Shown here: positions 1 to 6,782 of the stretch, one piece after another
Layout: each line of letters opens with the position of its first letter
Position numbering within the stretch: position 1 is the first letter of the stretch
Source of the DNA: Bacillota bacterium
GTDB lineage: Bacteria; Bacillota; Clostridia; Christensenellales; Aristaeellaceae
NCBI GenBank assembly: GCA_023415715.1
Contig: JAEZJP010000088.1
Span: 1-16,712, forward strand
Length of the DNA stretch: 16,712 nt
Direction: 5' to 3'
Position numbers and translations under genes: made by a program
Notes under the pieces: generated by a model
Told to the model about the DNA's origin: nothing
Database searches by the model: none
Seen by the model: the letters and a program-made list of their open reading frames with translations, nothing else

Positions 1-245
1 TTTCCGTCACTGGCGGGGGCAGGGTTCCGGAGCCCTCAAGTGGAAGGCTCTAATGCGCGACCTGCCATGAACATGCATAGGCAAGCACAGCAGCGTCCCT
101 ACGGCTGCAAAGAAAGTATCCGCTTCCCTTCCGGCTCCCACAAACCCCGGCAGAAATATGAACAAGAATACGGCATCGGGCGGACGATAATCAATCGACC
201 GCCCGATTTGGCATACTGTCACTCACCTTTTCTCAATCGTACAAT
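1..245. other. Left-edge stretch with no convincing gene; one strong hairpin
   Basis: No open frame here has a good ribosome site or a recognisable product. The clearest structure is a hairpin at 175-207. Its arms are ATCGGGCGG-A-CGAT and ATCG-A-CCGCCCGAT, giving 13 of 14 pairs with a five-base loop. It lies about 40 bases past the stop of the small membrane protein gene on the minus strand, so it could end that operon, but no T-run follows on either side. Around 12-27 there is another short dyad, AGGGTTCCGGAGCCCT. Both resemble the GC-rich intergenic repeats elsewhere in the window. Confidence 0.4.
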
Positions 246-455
246 TTATTCACTCTGCCTATTTGGCGTAAGGGTTTTCCCCTTGCCAAAGCACCAGCCA
301 TGGTAGGCGATGCCGGTCATCATCAGCGCAATGGATGTATAGCACAATATGCTGGCAACCGTATCGCTGATCTGAACATACCGGCTGCTTACCGTATAGG
401 CCGCATAGATCAGCAGCCCAACAGGAAGGGTGAATTGAAGCAGTCTCTTGACCAT
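246..455 (-). CDS. Small two-helix membrane protein, last gene of the padR operon
   Basis: This 69-residue protein is not a family I recognise. Two hydrophobic segments are visible, at about residues 5-21 and 33-52, followed by a short basic, polar tail, so it is probably a small integral membrane protein. The ATG at 455 has a GAGGG ribosome site about eight bases upstream. It starts only 14 bases after the stop of the DUF2812 gene, so the two are very likely co-transcribed with padR. It may be an accessory subunit of the DUF2812 membrane protein, but that rests on position alone. Confidence 0.6.
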   Translation of the reverse strand: MVKRLLQFTLPVGLLIYAAYTVSSRYVQISDTVASILCYTSIALMMTGIAYHGWCFGKGKTLTPNRQSE

Positions 456-469
456 ACTTATCCCTCTTT

Positions 470-1012
470 TTACTCATGCAGGATCCGTTCGTTTTTGAGA
501 CGCCTGTATTTCCTGGCGATTTTATAAAGCCCGGACGTCATGAACAGCAAAAAGACGGCCAGCGCTCCCGCCATGACGGCATTTGGCGTTTCCTGCAGCT
601 TTATCCACACCCAGGCATTCAATGCGATGGCCGGCAGTAGCAGCGGAATCAGGCAAAGCATCAATGTAATGAGCCTCTTCAGGTGATTGAGCCGTGAATC
701 CAGGTCGCTGTATAGGTCGAACGCGCCTTCTGCTGTCTGTTTCCTGAAATACACCCAGTGTTTGAAGGCAGCCACATATTCCGCGCCCGTCTCCTCCAGA
801 AAACGGATGTAGGATACGCTTTCGCCGCTTCCTGGCCGGTGCCTGAGCCATTCCATCCGGTACGTATATCTGCCCGGCTCGCCTTCCTCAAAATCAAACC
901 TGCCAAAGCCGACACTTATTAAATACAGCCCCTTCTCCGCCATATCGCTTAACCACTTTGCCTGCTTTTCGAAATCCCATACAAAATAGAGCCGCCTTAC
1001 TGTATGAATCAT
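470..1012 (-). CDS. DUF2812 family membrane protein
   Basis: The protein has 180 residues. The N-terminal part (about 5-110) matches the DUF2812 pattern: a conserved opening around RRLYFVWDFEKQAKWLSDMA, then a beta-rich stretch with aromatic residues. Two transmembrane helices follow at about 113-137 and 144-166, and the tail is basic. DUF2812 proteins are commonly encoded beside PadR regulators in Firmicutes. Their biochemical role is unknown, although a cell-envelope stress role is often suspected. The start overlaps the padR stop by four bases (ATGA), which indicates translational coupling. Family assignment is from memory of the pattern; function is not inferred. Confidence 0.8.
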   Translation of the reverse strand: MIHTVRRLYFVWDFEKQAKWLSDMAEKGLYLISVGFGRFDFEEGEPGRYTYRMEWLRHRPGSGESVSYIRFLEETGAEYVAAFKHWVYFRKQTAEGAFDLYSDLDSRLNHLKRLITLMLCLIPLLLPAIALNAWVWIKLQETPNAVMAGALAVFLLFMTSGLYKIARKYRRLKNERILHE

Positions 1013-1329
1013 CGCATTTTCCCTCCAATGATCTTTTCCCCGTTGTCAATCAACTCGCGAAGGCGGCTGATCTCGCCCAAAACTGCCTGCCTTCCCTCTT
1101 CCAAGATAACATACTCCTTCTTCCGGCTGCTATTATCCCCCGGCAGCGCCGTGATCCACCGCTTTTCCAAGAGCGTATTGATAGCGCCGTACAGCGTGCC
1201 GGCCGCCAGCTTCACCCGGCCCTGGCTTAATGACTCCACTTTTTGCATAATGCCGTAGCCGTGCAAAGGCTCAAACAGGGAAAGCAGTATGTAATACACT
1301 GCCTCCGTCAGTACAATGGTTTCAGACAT
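1009..1329 (-). CDS. PadR family transcriptional regulator
   Basis: A 106-residue winged-helix repressor of the short PadR type. The family hallmarks are the HGYGIMQKV turn (about residues 23-31), the GTLYGAINTLLEKRWI recognition/wing segment (about 44-59), and a C-terminal dimerisation helix with ISRLRELIDNGEKI. I chose the ATG at 1329 over the TTG at 1344 because GGAGG sits eight bases before the ATG. The gene heads an operon with DUF2812 and a small membrane protein. PadR proteins usually repress their own operon and are released by a ligand or stress signal. The paired dyads over the promoter fit this, but the inducing signal cannot be read from the sequence. Confidence 0.9.
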   Translation of the reverse strand: MSETIVLTEAVYYILLSLFEPLHGYGIMQKVESLSQGRVKLAAGTLYGAINTLLEKRWITALPGDNSSRKKEYVILEEGRQAVLGEISRLRELIDNGEKIIGGKMR

Positions 1330-1341
1330 GTCTTTTGCCTC

Positions 1342-1404
1342 CAACTATAACGCCTCCCGATATAACGGAAGACGATGTAATTATATCGGGAGGCGATATA
1401 GTTG
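1342..1404. promoter_or_regulatory. Double dyad operator, probably bound by PadR
   Basis: Two 19-bp dyads lie here. At 1382-1400 is TATATCG-GGAGG-CGATATA, a perfect inverted repeat inside the promoter spacer and touching the -10. At 1346-1364 is TATAACG-CCTCC-CGATATA, with one mismatch, downstream of the predicted transcription start and reaching towards the ribosome site. The two sites are inverted copies of each other: 1342-1364 and 1382-1404 match at 22 of 23 positions as reverse complements. Between them, 1373-1388 forms a weaker dyad. Binding by PadR is inferred from position and symmetry. Confidence 0.7.
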
Positions 1405-1408
1405 TCAA
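1380..1408 (-). promoter_or_regulatory. Consensus promoter of the padR operon
   Basis: Read on the minus strand, TTGACA (1403-1408) and TATAAT (1380-1385) are separated by exactly 17 bases, which is a perfect sigma-A consensus. Transcription would start near 1373, giving a leader of about 44 bases to the padR ATG at 1329. So strong a promoter on a regulator operon implies tight repression. Confidence 0.85.
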
Positions 1409-1500
1409 TACCCTATCAAGGATTTATGAAGATTTGAATTGCAGTTTTTTCTTCAATCGACCCACATAACAGGAAATACCGAGAAACGCCTACATAACAA

Positions 1501-1523
1501 AAAGAAAGGATATACCATTACGG
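1501..1523 (+). repeat. Left attachment site (att direct repeat, copy 1)
   Basis: Begins AAAGAAAGGATATACC and ends ATTACGG, identical over 23 bases to 8377-8399. It contains the left core half-site AAGGATATACC (1506-1516), the central ATTAC (1517-1521) and the first two bases of the right half-site. Beyond 1523 the right half-site is replaced by an unrelated island sequence beginning AATGAG. Confidence 0.85.
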
Positions 1524-1590
1524 AATGAGATGAAACACTCCAAAGAGGATAATAGTAGAAACTGATACCAAATAGGCAAGAATGGCGTGT

Positions 1591-1622
1591 TTTGTGATAA
1601 TTTTTGTGATAATATACGTGAT
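1591..1622 (+). repeat. Tandem TTTGTGAT repeats, probable integrase arm sites (left end)
   Basis: TTTGTGAT occurs at 1591-1598 and 1603-1610, and a 6/8 match TACGTGAT at 1615-1622, so three units repeat every 12 bases. The same motif with the same 12-base spacing and orientation lies at the right end (8220-8239). Placement at both ends of the element points to integrase arm-type binding. Rep-binding iterons are the alternative, but those would not be expected at both ends. Confidence 0.6.
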
Positions 1623-1754
1623 GATAAATGAGTATATTTATGTAACAAATCGCAAGAAAGAAGTTTATAAACCACTTCCGGTATGAACCGATTTACTTGG
1701 CTTGCAAATGTGCCATTTTTCTCTAAAGGAATGACATACTTACTTTTTGAGTAT

Positions 1755-1783
1755 TTGAAACTAAATGTTATTCATGATATAAT
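1755..1783 (+). promoter_or_regulatory. Promoter of the three-gene cargo operon
   Basis: TTGAAA (1755-1760) and TATAAT (1778-1783) are separated by 17 bases. Transcription would start near 1790, just before the AAGGAG ribosome site at 1802-1807. This position rules out the longer upstream reading frame opening at 1683. Confidence 0.8.
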
Positions 1784-1814
1784 TGTCAAAAATGTCGTTA
1801 TAAGGAGAATTTAC

Positions 1815-3038
1815 ATGATACAAATAGTTGGTTCTAGTAATAAGCGTTATAATCAGAGTATTAAAGATAACACATGCCTAACATCATTAAACGCACCAAA
1901 GTCGTTTGATGAATTTGATATAAATATAATCGATTTGCAGCATGAATCAATATGGTATAATGACGAAAACAGTTCCAAGTCAATCAACATTATAAATCAT
2001 TTTTTAAGTATCGGAGCAATTATAAACAATAGCAAACTAAGTAGTATTATTATTTGTTTACCTCAGAATTATAAGATGACCTACTTTTATGACCGTGCTC
2101 AAAAGAAATATTATTATTCTATTGAACTGAAGGATATGTTAGGGCCATTGAAAGATATACTAAGCAAAATAACAACTGTTTCTTGCGAATTAATATATGA
2201 AAATACTCAAACAATAATTGGTGATATAATTTGCTCGGCAGATTTCTACTTCCCTACTTATCTAGAATCCATTACTGTATCAAAACGTAGCAACAAATGT
2301 ACAACGAAATTGATTAATGATAGAATATTTGTAACTACACTAGATATATTGTCTGATTTTAATACAATTCAGAAATATCTTGGCGGTATTGGTTTAGTAA
2401 AGTGTATTGAAGAGTATCCCTCATGGCTTTATGAATATTATGCTTTTGATGATGAATTTCAAAACAAACAAATTAAATCAGAGAGAGCTAAAATTGAACA
2501 ATCAAATAGAATTATTAATAGTGCTGAATTGAAGCTTTCAGAGAATTTAAAGTATAAATCAATACTATTTATAAACAGCGACACTTTGGTCGATGTTGTA
2601 TATGATATATTACAACAGGTATTGGTTTGTGACCTAGCATGTTTTTCTGACATAAAAAAAGAAGATTTTCTAATAAAAAAGAAGGATATAACATTTATTG
2701 GGGAAATAAAAGGGGTAAATTCTAATGTTAAATTTGAACATATAACGCAAGTAGAAAAACACTATCAATTATACAGGGATAAGCTAAATGATTCTGGAAT
2801 TGTTGAAAATGTTAAGCAGTTGCTTATAATTAATCCCTTTCGAACAAAGCCAATAAACGATAGAGAACCTATCCATAAAGACCAAATTCAATTGGCAACT
2901 AGAAACAATTGCCTTATAATTGAGACTACCACTTTGCTGAAATTATTCGAAAAATTTAAGAAAGGAGATATAGGCAGTGATGAAATTATATACATTTTAG
3001 GGAACAAGATTGGTCTATTAAGCAACTCAGAAATTTAG
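1815..3038 (+). CDS. Putative PD-(D/E)xK nuclease with an unrecognised N-terminal domain, first cargo gene
   Basis: The protein has 407 residues. The start is ATG at 1815, with AAGGAG seven bases upstream and the promoter just before it. The frame could open at 1683, but that ATG precedes the promoter. The C-terminal part (about 250-385) looks like a restriction-endonuclease fold. D284 (EDFLI) precedes a strand with E297-I-K299 (FIGEIKG), then a helix with Q312 and Y317 (QVEKHY), and later the segment QLATRNNCLIIETTTLL typical of Mrr/RecB-like endings. Residues 1-240 form a separate domain I do not recognise. It contains IIDLQHESIW and a predicted helix rich in K, E and R at about 216-245. 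It leads a tight operon with a methyltransferase-like and a DUF1848 gene. Nuclease activity is inferred from motifs and is not certain. Confidence 0.6.
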   Translation: MIQIVGSSNKRYNQSIKDNTCLTSLNAPKSFDEFDINIIDLQHESIWYNDENSSKSINIINHFLSIGAIINNSKLSSIIICLPQNYKMTYFYDRAQKKYYYSIELKDMLGPLKDILSKITTVSCELIYENTQTIIGDIICSADFYFPTYLESITVSKRSNKCTTKLINDRIFVTTLDILSDFNTIQKYLGGIGLVKCIEEYPSWLYEYYAFDDEFQNKQIKSERAKIEQSNRIINSAELKLSENLKYKSILFINSDTLVDVVYDILQQVLVCDLACFSDIKKEDFLIKKKDITFIGEIKGVNSNVKFEHITQVEKHYQLYRDKLNDSGIVENVKQLLIINPFRTKPINDREPIHKDQIQLATRNNCLIIETTTLLKLFEKFKKGDIGSDEIIYILGNKIGLLSNSEI

Positions 3039-3128
3039 GTGGCTCCATACAAGCGTATTAGAAACAAACAGGTAGGAAAGCGCAGACAAAATTTTTTTGT
3101 GGACATAATGCGAAGATGGAGCATTAAA

Positions 3129-4040
3129 ATGATTTCAATTGAGAAGTATATTCAGGAAGTGTTTGGCCCATTTAAAGCACATCTGGATAGTAATGTTAAG
3201 CTTTGTAGCCTAAAAGGTGTTAATTATGATTTGAAGAATTTGCCTGACTATTCGGATATACATATTCAGGAGTACTACCTTCTACGTTATGCTTTTGCTT
3301 ATACATTTGAATATAAGCAAATGTTCTTATCAGCATTGCAAAAAATACCATGGTACAATCCTAATCCTACTTTAAAAATTCTTTCAATTGGGTGTGGAAA
3401 TGGATTAGACTATTGGTCAGCCGTAAATGCAGTAATGCACAAAGGCCTTAGCAGCAAAATAGAGTACCATGGAATTGATATTATTGACTGGAAATATCGA
3501 TTCTGTAAGAGAGAAAATGACGAAATGTCCATTGAAATTTGCAACGCTGTTGAATATTTCAAAACCAATAGTGAACTTAACTGTAATATTATATTCTTTC
3601 CAAAGTCAATAGGCGAATTTAGTATTGAATCATTTAACTATATCTGTGACTCGATAAAGAAAATCAAATTTACATCTCGCTCAATAAGATTGTTAGTCTC
3701 AATTCGCTCCACATATTCGCATACAAGAACAGATATGGGAAGAGTAGCAAGTATTGTGAAAGCCCTTGAAGAAAATAAAGTAAAGAGGTTTATTGCACTT
3801 GACAACTGTTTGAGCCCATATGAAACATTAGAGAACATGGGAATTCGGGCCTTCGACAAGGATTTTACTTATCCTGAAAATGCAAAAGAATTCTTATTAG
3901 AATTGGATAAAATGTGCGTGAGCTATAAGACTAATGGAAGGTCATGCCAAGGCTGTGAAAGCTCAAGATTAACACGTCACCCAATATTACTGACAAACAA
4001 GGTTGCATTTAAGAGAATAAATTTGAAAGAAGATAGATAA
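3129..4040 (+). CDS. Putative SAM-dependent methyltransferase-like protein, second cargo gene
   Basis: The protein has 303 residues from the ATG at 3129, which has GGAG seven bases upstream. The frame is open back to a GTG at 3039, directly after the nuclease stop, but that start has no ribosome site. A Rossmann-type segment is visible: glycine-rich motif I LSIGCGNGLDYW (about 85-96), an acidic second strand YHGIDIIDW (113-121), and a fourth strand NIIFFPKSIGEFS (153-165) at the usual catalytic-loop position. Near the C-terminus C262 and a CQGC pair (C273, C276) are followed by LTRHPILLTNKVAFKR, possibly a metal-binding knuckle. The target is unknown. Its place between a nuclease and DUF1848 suggests nucleic-acid or tRNA modification, which is inference. 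An inactive SAM-binding partner is also possible. Confidence 0.6.
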   Translation: MISIEKYIQEVFGPFKAHLDSNVKLCSLKGVNYDLKNLPDYSDIHIQEYYLLRYAFAYTFEYKQMFLSALQKIPWYNPNPTLKILSIGCGNGLDYWSAVNAVMHKGLSSKIEYHGIDIIDWKYRFCKRENDEMSIEICNAVEYFKTNSELNCNIIFFPKSIGEFSIESFNYICDSIKKIKFTSRSIRLLVSIRSTYSHTRTDMGRVASIVKALEENKVKRFIALDNCLSPYETLENMGIRAFDKDFTYPENAKEFLLELDKMCVSYKTNGRSCQGCESSRLTRHPILLTNKVAFKRINLKEDR

Positions 4041-4979
4041 ATGATTATAAGTGCAAGCCGACGCACGGATATTCCAACATACTATTCAGAATGGTTCTTA
4101 AACCGTATACACGCTGGATATGTCTATGTTCGGAATCCAATGAACACCCATCAAGTAAGTAAAATATCTCTTTCACCTGATGTTGTTGATGGGATTGTTT
4201 TTTGGACAAAGAATCCGTCACCTATGATGGAAAGATTGAATGAGATGAGTTCTTATACGTATTACTTCCAATTTACAATCAATCCATATGGAAAAGATAT
4301 TGAACCAAATATACCATCTAAAAATGACTTTGTAATACCTGTATTTCAGAGATTGTCCGATAAAATCGGAGCCAAAAAAATGATTTGGCGTTATGACCCA
4401 ATTGTGCTTAATGACAAATATACAATATCATATCATTTTGATTATTTCGACAAGATTTCAAGACGCCTTAAAGACCATTTAAGAAAATGTACATTTAGCT
4501 TTTTAGACATGTACAAAAATACAGAATCGAATGTAAGGTGCCTAGATTTGCATGCAATTTCGGAAGAAGAGATGCGCATCCTTGCATATGGATTTGCTCA
4601 AATTGCAAAAGGTTATGGCATTGAACTTGACACCTGTTCTGAAGTTATTGACTTGAGCGATATGGGCATTGGACATGCACATTGTATAGACAAGGAAATA
4701 TTTGAACAAATTTGTGGCTATACATTAAAGCTTGGCAAGGATAAAAACCAGCGTAATGAATGCAGTTGTGATGCAAGTATTGATATCGGTGCATACAATA
4801 CTTGCATAAATGGTTGCCGTTATTGTTATGCTAATTCAAATTCAATGATTGCTGCAAATAACCATTTGAAACACAATCCTAGTTCATCATTACTCTTTGG
4901 TGATTTAAGCAGCTCTGATATAGTTACTGAACGAAAGGTTTATTCATGCAGAGACTTTCAGCAACAATTTGAGCTATGA
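4041..4979 (+). CDS. DUF1848 family protein with a C-terminal radical-SAM-like cysteine motif, third cargo gene
   Basis: The protein has 312 residues, the usual size for DUF1848. It follows the family consensus throughout: the opening MIISASRRTDIPTYYSEWF, then VRNPMNTHQVSKISLSPDVV, FWTKNP (about 55-59), WRYDP (116-120), FSFLD (152-156), and QRNECSCDASIDIGAYNT. The cysteines C255-x3-C259-x2-C262 (CINGCRYC) match the spacing that holds the 4Fe-4S cluster of radical SAM enzymes. Further conserved cysteines are C199, C215, C241 and C243. In most radical SAM proteins the motif is near the N-terminus, so its late position here is a family oddity. The ATG directly follows the stop of the preceding gene (zero spacing) with only a weak AGAAG ribosome site, implying translational coupling. 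Reaction and substrate are unknown. Confidence 0.85.
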   Translation: MIISASRRTDIPTYYSEWFLNRIHAGYVYVRNPMNTHQVSKISLSPDVVDGIVFWTKNPSPMMERLNEMSSYTYYFQFTINPYGKDIEPNIPSKNDFVIPVFQRLSDKIGAKKMIWRYDPIVLNDKYTISYHFDYFDKISRRLKDHLRKCTFSFLDMYKNTESNVRCLDLHAISEEEMRILAYGFAQIAKGYGIELDTCSEVIDLSDMGIGHAHCIDKEIFEQICGYTLKLGKDKNQRNECSCDASIDIGAYNTCINGCRYCYANSNSMIAANNHLKHNPSSSLLFGDLSSSDIVTERKVYSCRDFQQQFEL

Positions 4980-5205
4980 TTATCCTTTTTGATATTTTTC
5001 TATAGTGGCAAGGATAATAGACAACGAAAAATTGGTACAGACAATTTGCCAATCCAATACTTTAAAACGATTATGTTTGTTGAATAGATAAGCAAATCAT
5101 ATGAATTGATAGTTCAATTGGTAGCATATGTATATCAATCACTTAGGTTGCTCAGTCGGAATTTGTGCTTATCCTTTCTTATATAATGTAGTTTAACGTA
5201 AATTA

Positions 5206-5335
5206 TTTCAAAAGGGTATACCCAATTGAAACAGCTAGATTGATTCCTACTTTGTTTCACTGAAGTCCATATTTACCTTTGAAATATTTCAAAATTAATA
5301 TAACACCCTATTGACATTCCCGATAAAGTGTGTTA
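5206..5335. other. Cluster of dyads upstream of the serine recombinase, candidate res site
   Basis: Three inverted repeats lie in order before the recombinase gene. The first, at 5206-5231, is a 26-bp dyad with arms TTTCAAAA and AATTGAAA around the perfect GGGTATACCC (5214-5223), 11 of 13 positions symmetric, centred on AT. The second, at 5278-5293, is TTTGAAATATTTCAAA, a perfect 16-bp palindrome reusing the TTTCAA/TTGAAA arms. The third is TAACAC at 5301-5306 with GTGTTA at 5330-5335, bracketing the promoter. Resolvases of this size often bind a multi-subsite res next to their own gene, with crossover at a central dinucleotide. The rest of 4980-5205 shows only a 9-bp inverted repeat just after the DUF1848 stop (ATTATCCTT, 4979-4987, with AAGGATAAT, 5010-5018), a weak terminator candidate. 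Confidence 0.45.
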
Positions 5336-5339
5336 TAAT
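5311..5339 (+). promoter_or_regulatory. Consensus promoter of the serine recombinase
   Basis: TTGACA (5311-5316) and TATAAT (5334-5339) have a 17-base spacer, a perfect consensus. Start of transcription is expected near 5346, before the ATG at 5369. The TAACAC/GTGTTA dyad around it suggests repression, possibly by the recombinase itself. Confidence 0.85.
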
Positions 5340-5368
5340 GATGTAAGCTTGATGAGAGGGCGAGTACA

Positions 5369-5929
5369 ATGATAATAGGGTATGCTAGAGTTTCGACGCA
5401 AGAACAAAATGAGACTAGGCAAATACGGCTCCTTGAAGAAGCCGGTGCAGAGCGCCTATTCGTTGATAAAGCATCTGGCAAGGATGTAAATAGGGCTAGC
5501 TTTCGAGAAATGCTGAACTTTGTTCGCGAAGGAGACACTGTAATCACGGAGTCAATAAGCCGCATTTCAAGAAGTGCTGCAGACTTTCTAGCGACCATGG
5601 AAAAGTTTACAGATATACGAGTCAATTTCATATCTCTAAAAGAAAACATGGATACATCTTCGCCTGCCGGAAAATTCATGCTCACTGTCTTCGCTGCTTT
5701 ATCTCAGCTCGAACGTGAGAATATTCTTCAGCGTCAAAAAGAAGGGATTGAGATAGCTAAAGACGCTGGGAAGTATAAAGGAAGGCAGCCGATAAAAATT
5801 GATGACGCATTATTTAGGCGTGAGTGTAGAGCATGGCGAGAAGGTAGGCAAACAGCTACAGAAGCCATGAAAAGGCTCAACCTAAAGTCAAATACATTTT
5901 ATCGCCGAGTAAAAGAACTAAATCTGTAA
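5369..5929 (+). CDS. Small serine recombinase (resolvase/invertase family)
   Basis: The protein has 186 residues, the normal length for Tn3-type resolvases and Hin-type invertases. The N-terminal catalytic domain (about 1-130) carries YARVST with nucleophile S9 and arginines R7, R65 and R68 (SISRISRSAADF). The long oligomerisation helix follows (SSPAGKFMLTVFAALSQLEREN, given in parts: SSPAGKF 97-103, LSQLEREN 111-118), then the GKYKGRQPI linker. A C-terminal helix-turn-helix (about 160-186) includes TATEAMKRLNLKSNTFYRRV. The ATG at 5369 has a GAGAGGG-type ribosome site and its own consensus promoter. Such enzymes resolve plasmid multimers or transposon cointegrates, or invert DNA. Here it may be a plasmid-maintenance relic, with the dyads just upstream as its probable site. 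It appears intact. Confidence 0.93.
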   Translation: MIIGYARVSTQEQNETRQIRLLEEAGAERLFVDKASGKDVNRASFREMLNFVREGDTVITESISRISRSAADFLATMEKFTDIRVNFISLKENMDTSSPAGKFMLTVFAALSQLERENILQRQKEGIEIAKDAGKYKGRQPIKIDDALFRRECRAWREGRQTATEAMKRLNLKSNTFYRRVKELNL

Positions 5930-6200
5930 GTATCAAATACCGATGCACAAATGCAAATAAAGCCACCTACTAGACATTTACAGACACTTTAGTCTTTCAC
6001 ATGGAACAAGCCACAAATAATTTATAAAGGAATCCAAAAGCCACGTAGGGGCATATAATTGCATTTACGTTTCTATTTGAATTGAATCAATATGAAATAG
6101 GTATGCCTGCTCTGTTGCGCCAATACAAGCACCCTGTTAGCCATTTTACATCATAATCATTGGTCAACCTAAAAAAGGTTGCTGATAGAAAGGATAATTT

Positions 6201-6776
6201 ATGAGCAAAAAAAGAGCCCCAACTATAATCAATCAAGCTAAAGAACTAAAAAATGGAGAATACTGCTTAATGCCTATGTATGCAATATCACAAGCGGCAA
6301 ATCAATTATCATTTCCTGCGTATAGGCTATTTATGGCTTATGCAACATGTGGAAATGGTTTTAGCCCTAGTGGTACTTGGTTAGAATCTATGGCGAATAT
6401 CCCAAGTAAAAAGATATATATCCATCGTCATGAATAGGTTGATAAGGGATTTTTACAGCTTGAAAAATCAAAAATTATTATCCTTTGGGATAACATTAAA
6501 AGGTTATCTGATTTACAAAGACAAAAAGCGCATCCGATACCCCCCACACAGGGTGGTATATTACACCCTTCCATGGGTGATATAACATATAATAAACAGA
6601 GCGGAAAGCTACACGAAGAACCTAAACTACGAGAGCTATCAAAAAAATATAAGTTCAGAGAAGGAATTAAGCTTTTAGGCGACAAGAAGTTTTATGATAC
6701 AATTATGGATATGACTCCGTCAGAAGTCAATAACTTTGTAGATGCAATTCCCAAAACTTCAAAACTTCCGTTCTAA
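6201..6776 (+). pseudogene. Replication-protein-like winged-helix gene interrupted by a single in-frame amber codon
   Basis: One frame runs from the ATG at 6201 (AAAGGA six bases upstream) to the stop at 6774-6776, broken only by TAG at 6435-6437. Without it the product would be 191 residues. The N-terminal part resembles winged-helix domains of plasmid and phage replication initiators: PMYAISQAANQLSFPAYRLF, then FSPSGTWLESMANIPSKKIY and IHRHE-stop-VDKGFLQLEKS. Family members usually have leucine at the interrupted position (a RKELVDKGFL-like run), so TTG to TAG is the simplest explanation. The downstream half (about 80-191) stays open and protein-like, with a charged segment and ending KTSKLPF, so the break is recent or tolerated. 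A truncated 78-residue product is possible. Family assignment is moderate and no specific Rep family is claimed. Confidence 0.6.
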
Positions 6777-6782
6777 GAATAT

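Noticed and set aside
40..306. An 88-codon plus-strand frame at the window start
   Set aside because: No ribosome site, composition like repeat DNA, and it runs across the hairpin and into the opposite-strand membrane gene.
1591..1622. Rep-binding iterons of a plasmid origin
   Set aside because: Only two to three units, and the same spaced motif sits at the other end of the element by the integrase, which favours arm sites.
1683..1814. A 44-codon N-terminal extension of the nuclease gene
   Set aside because: It lies over and before the TTGAAA/TATAAT promoter, and the ATG at 1815 has a far better ribosome site.
3039..3128. Earlier GTG or ATG starts for the methyltransferase-like gene
   Set aside because: The GTG at 3039 and the ATG at 3108 lack a proper ribosome site; the ATG at 3129 has GGAG at ideal spacing.
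5108..5135. A tRNA D-arm-like string, ATAGTTCAATTGGTAGCAT
   Set aside because: No acceptor stem, anticodon stem or TTCGA-type T-arm can be placed around it in the right spacing.
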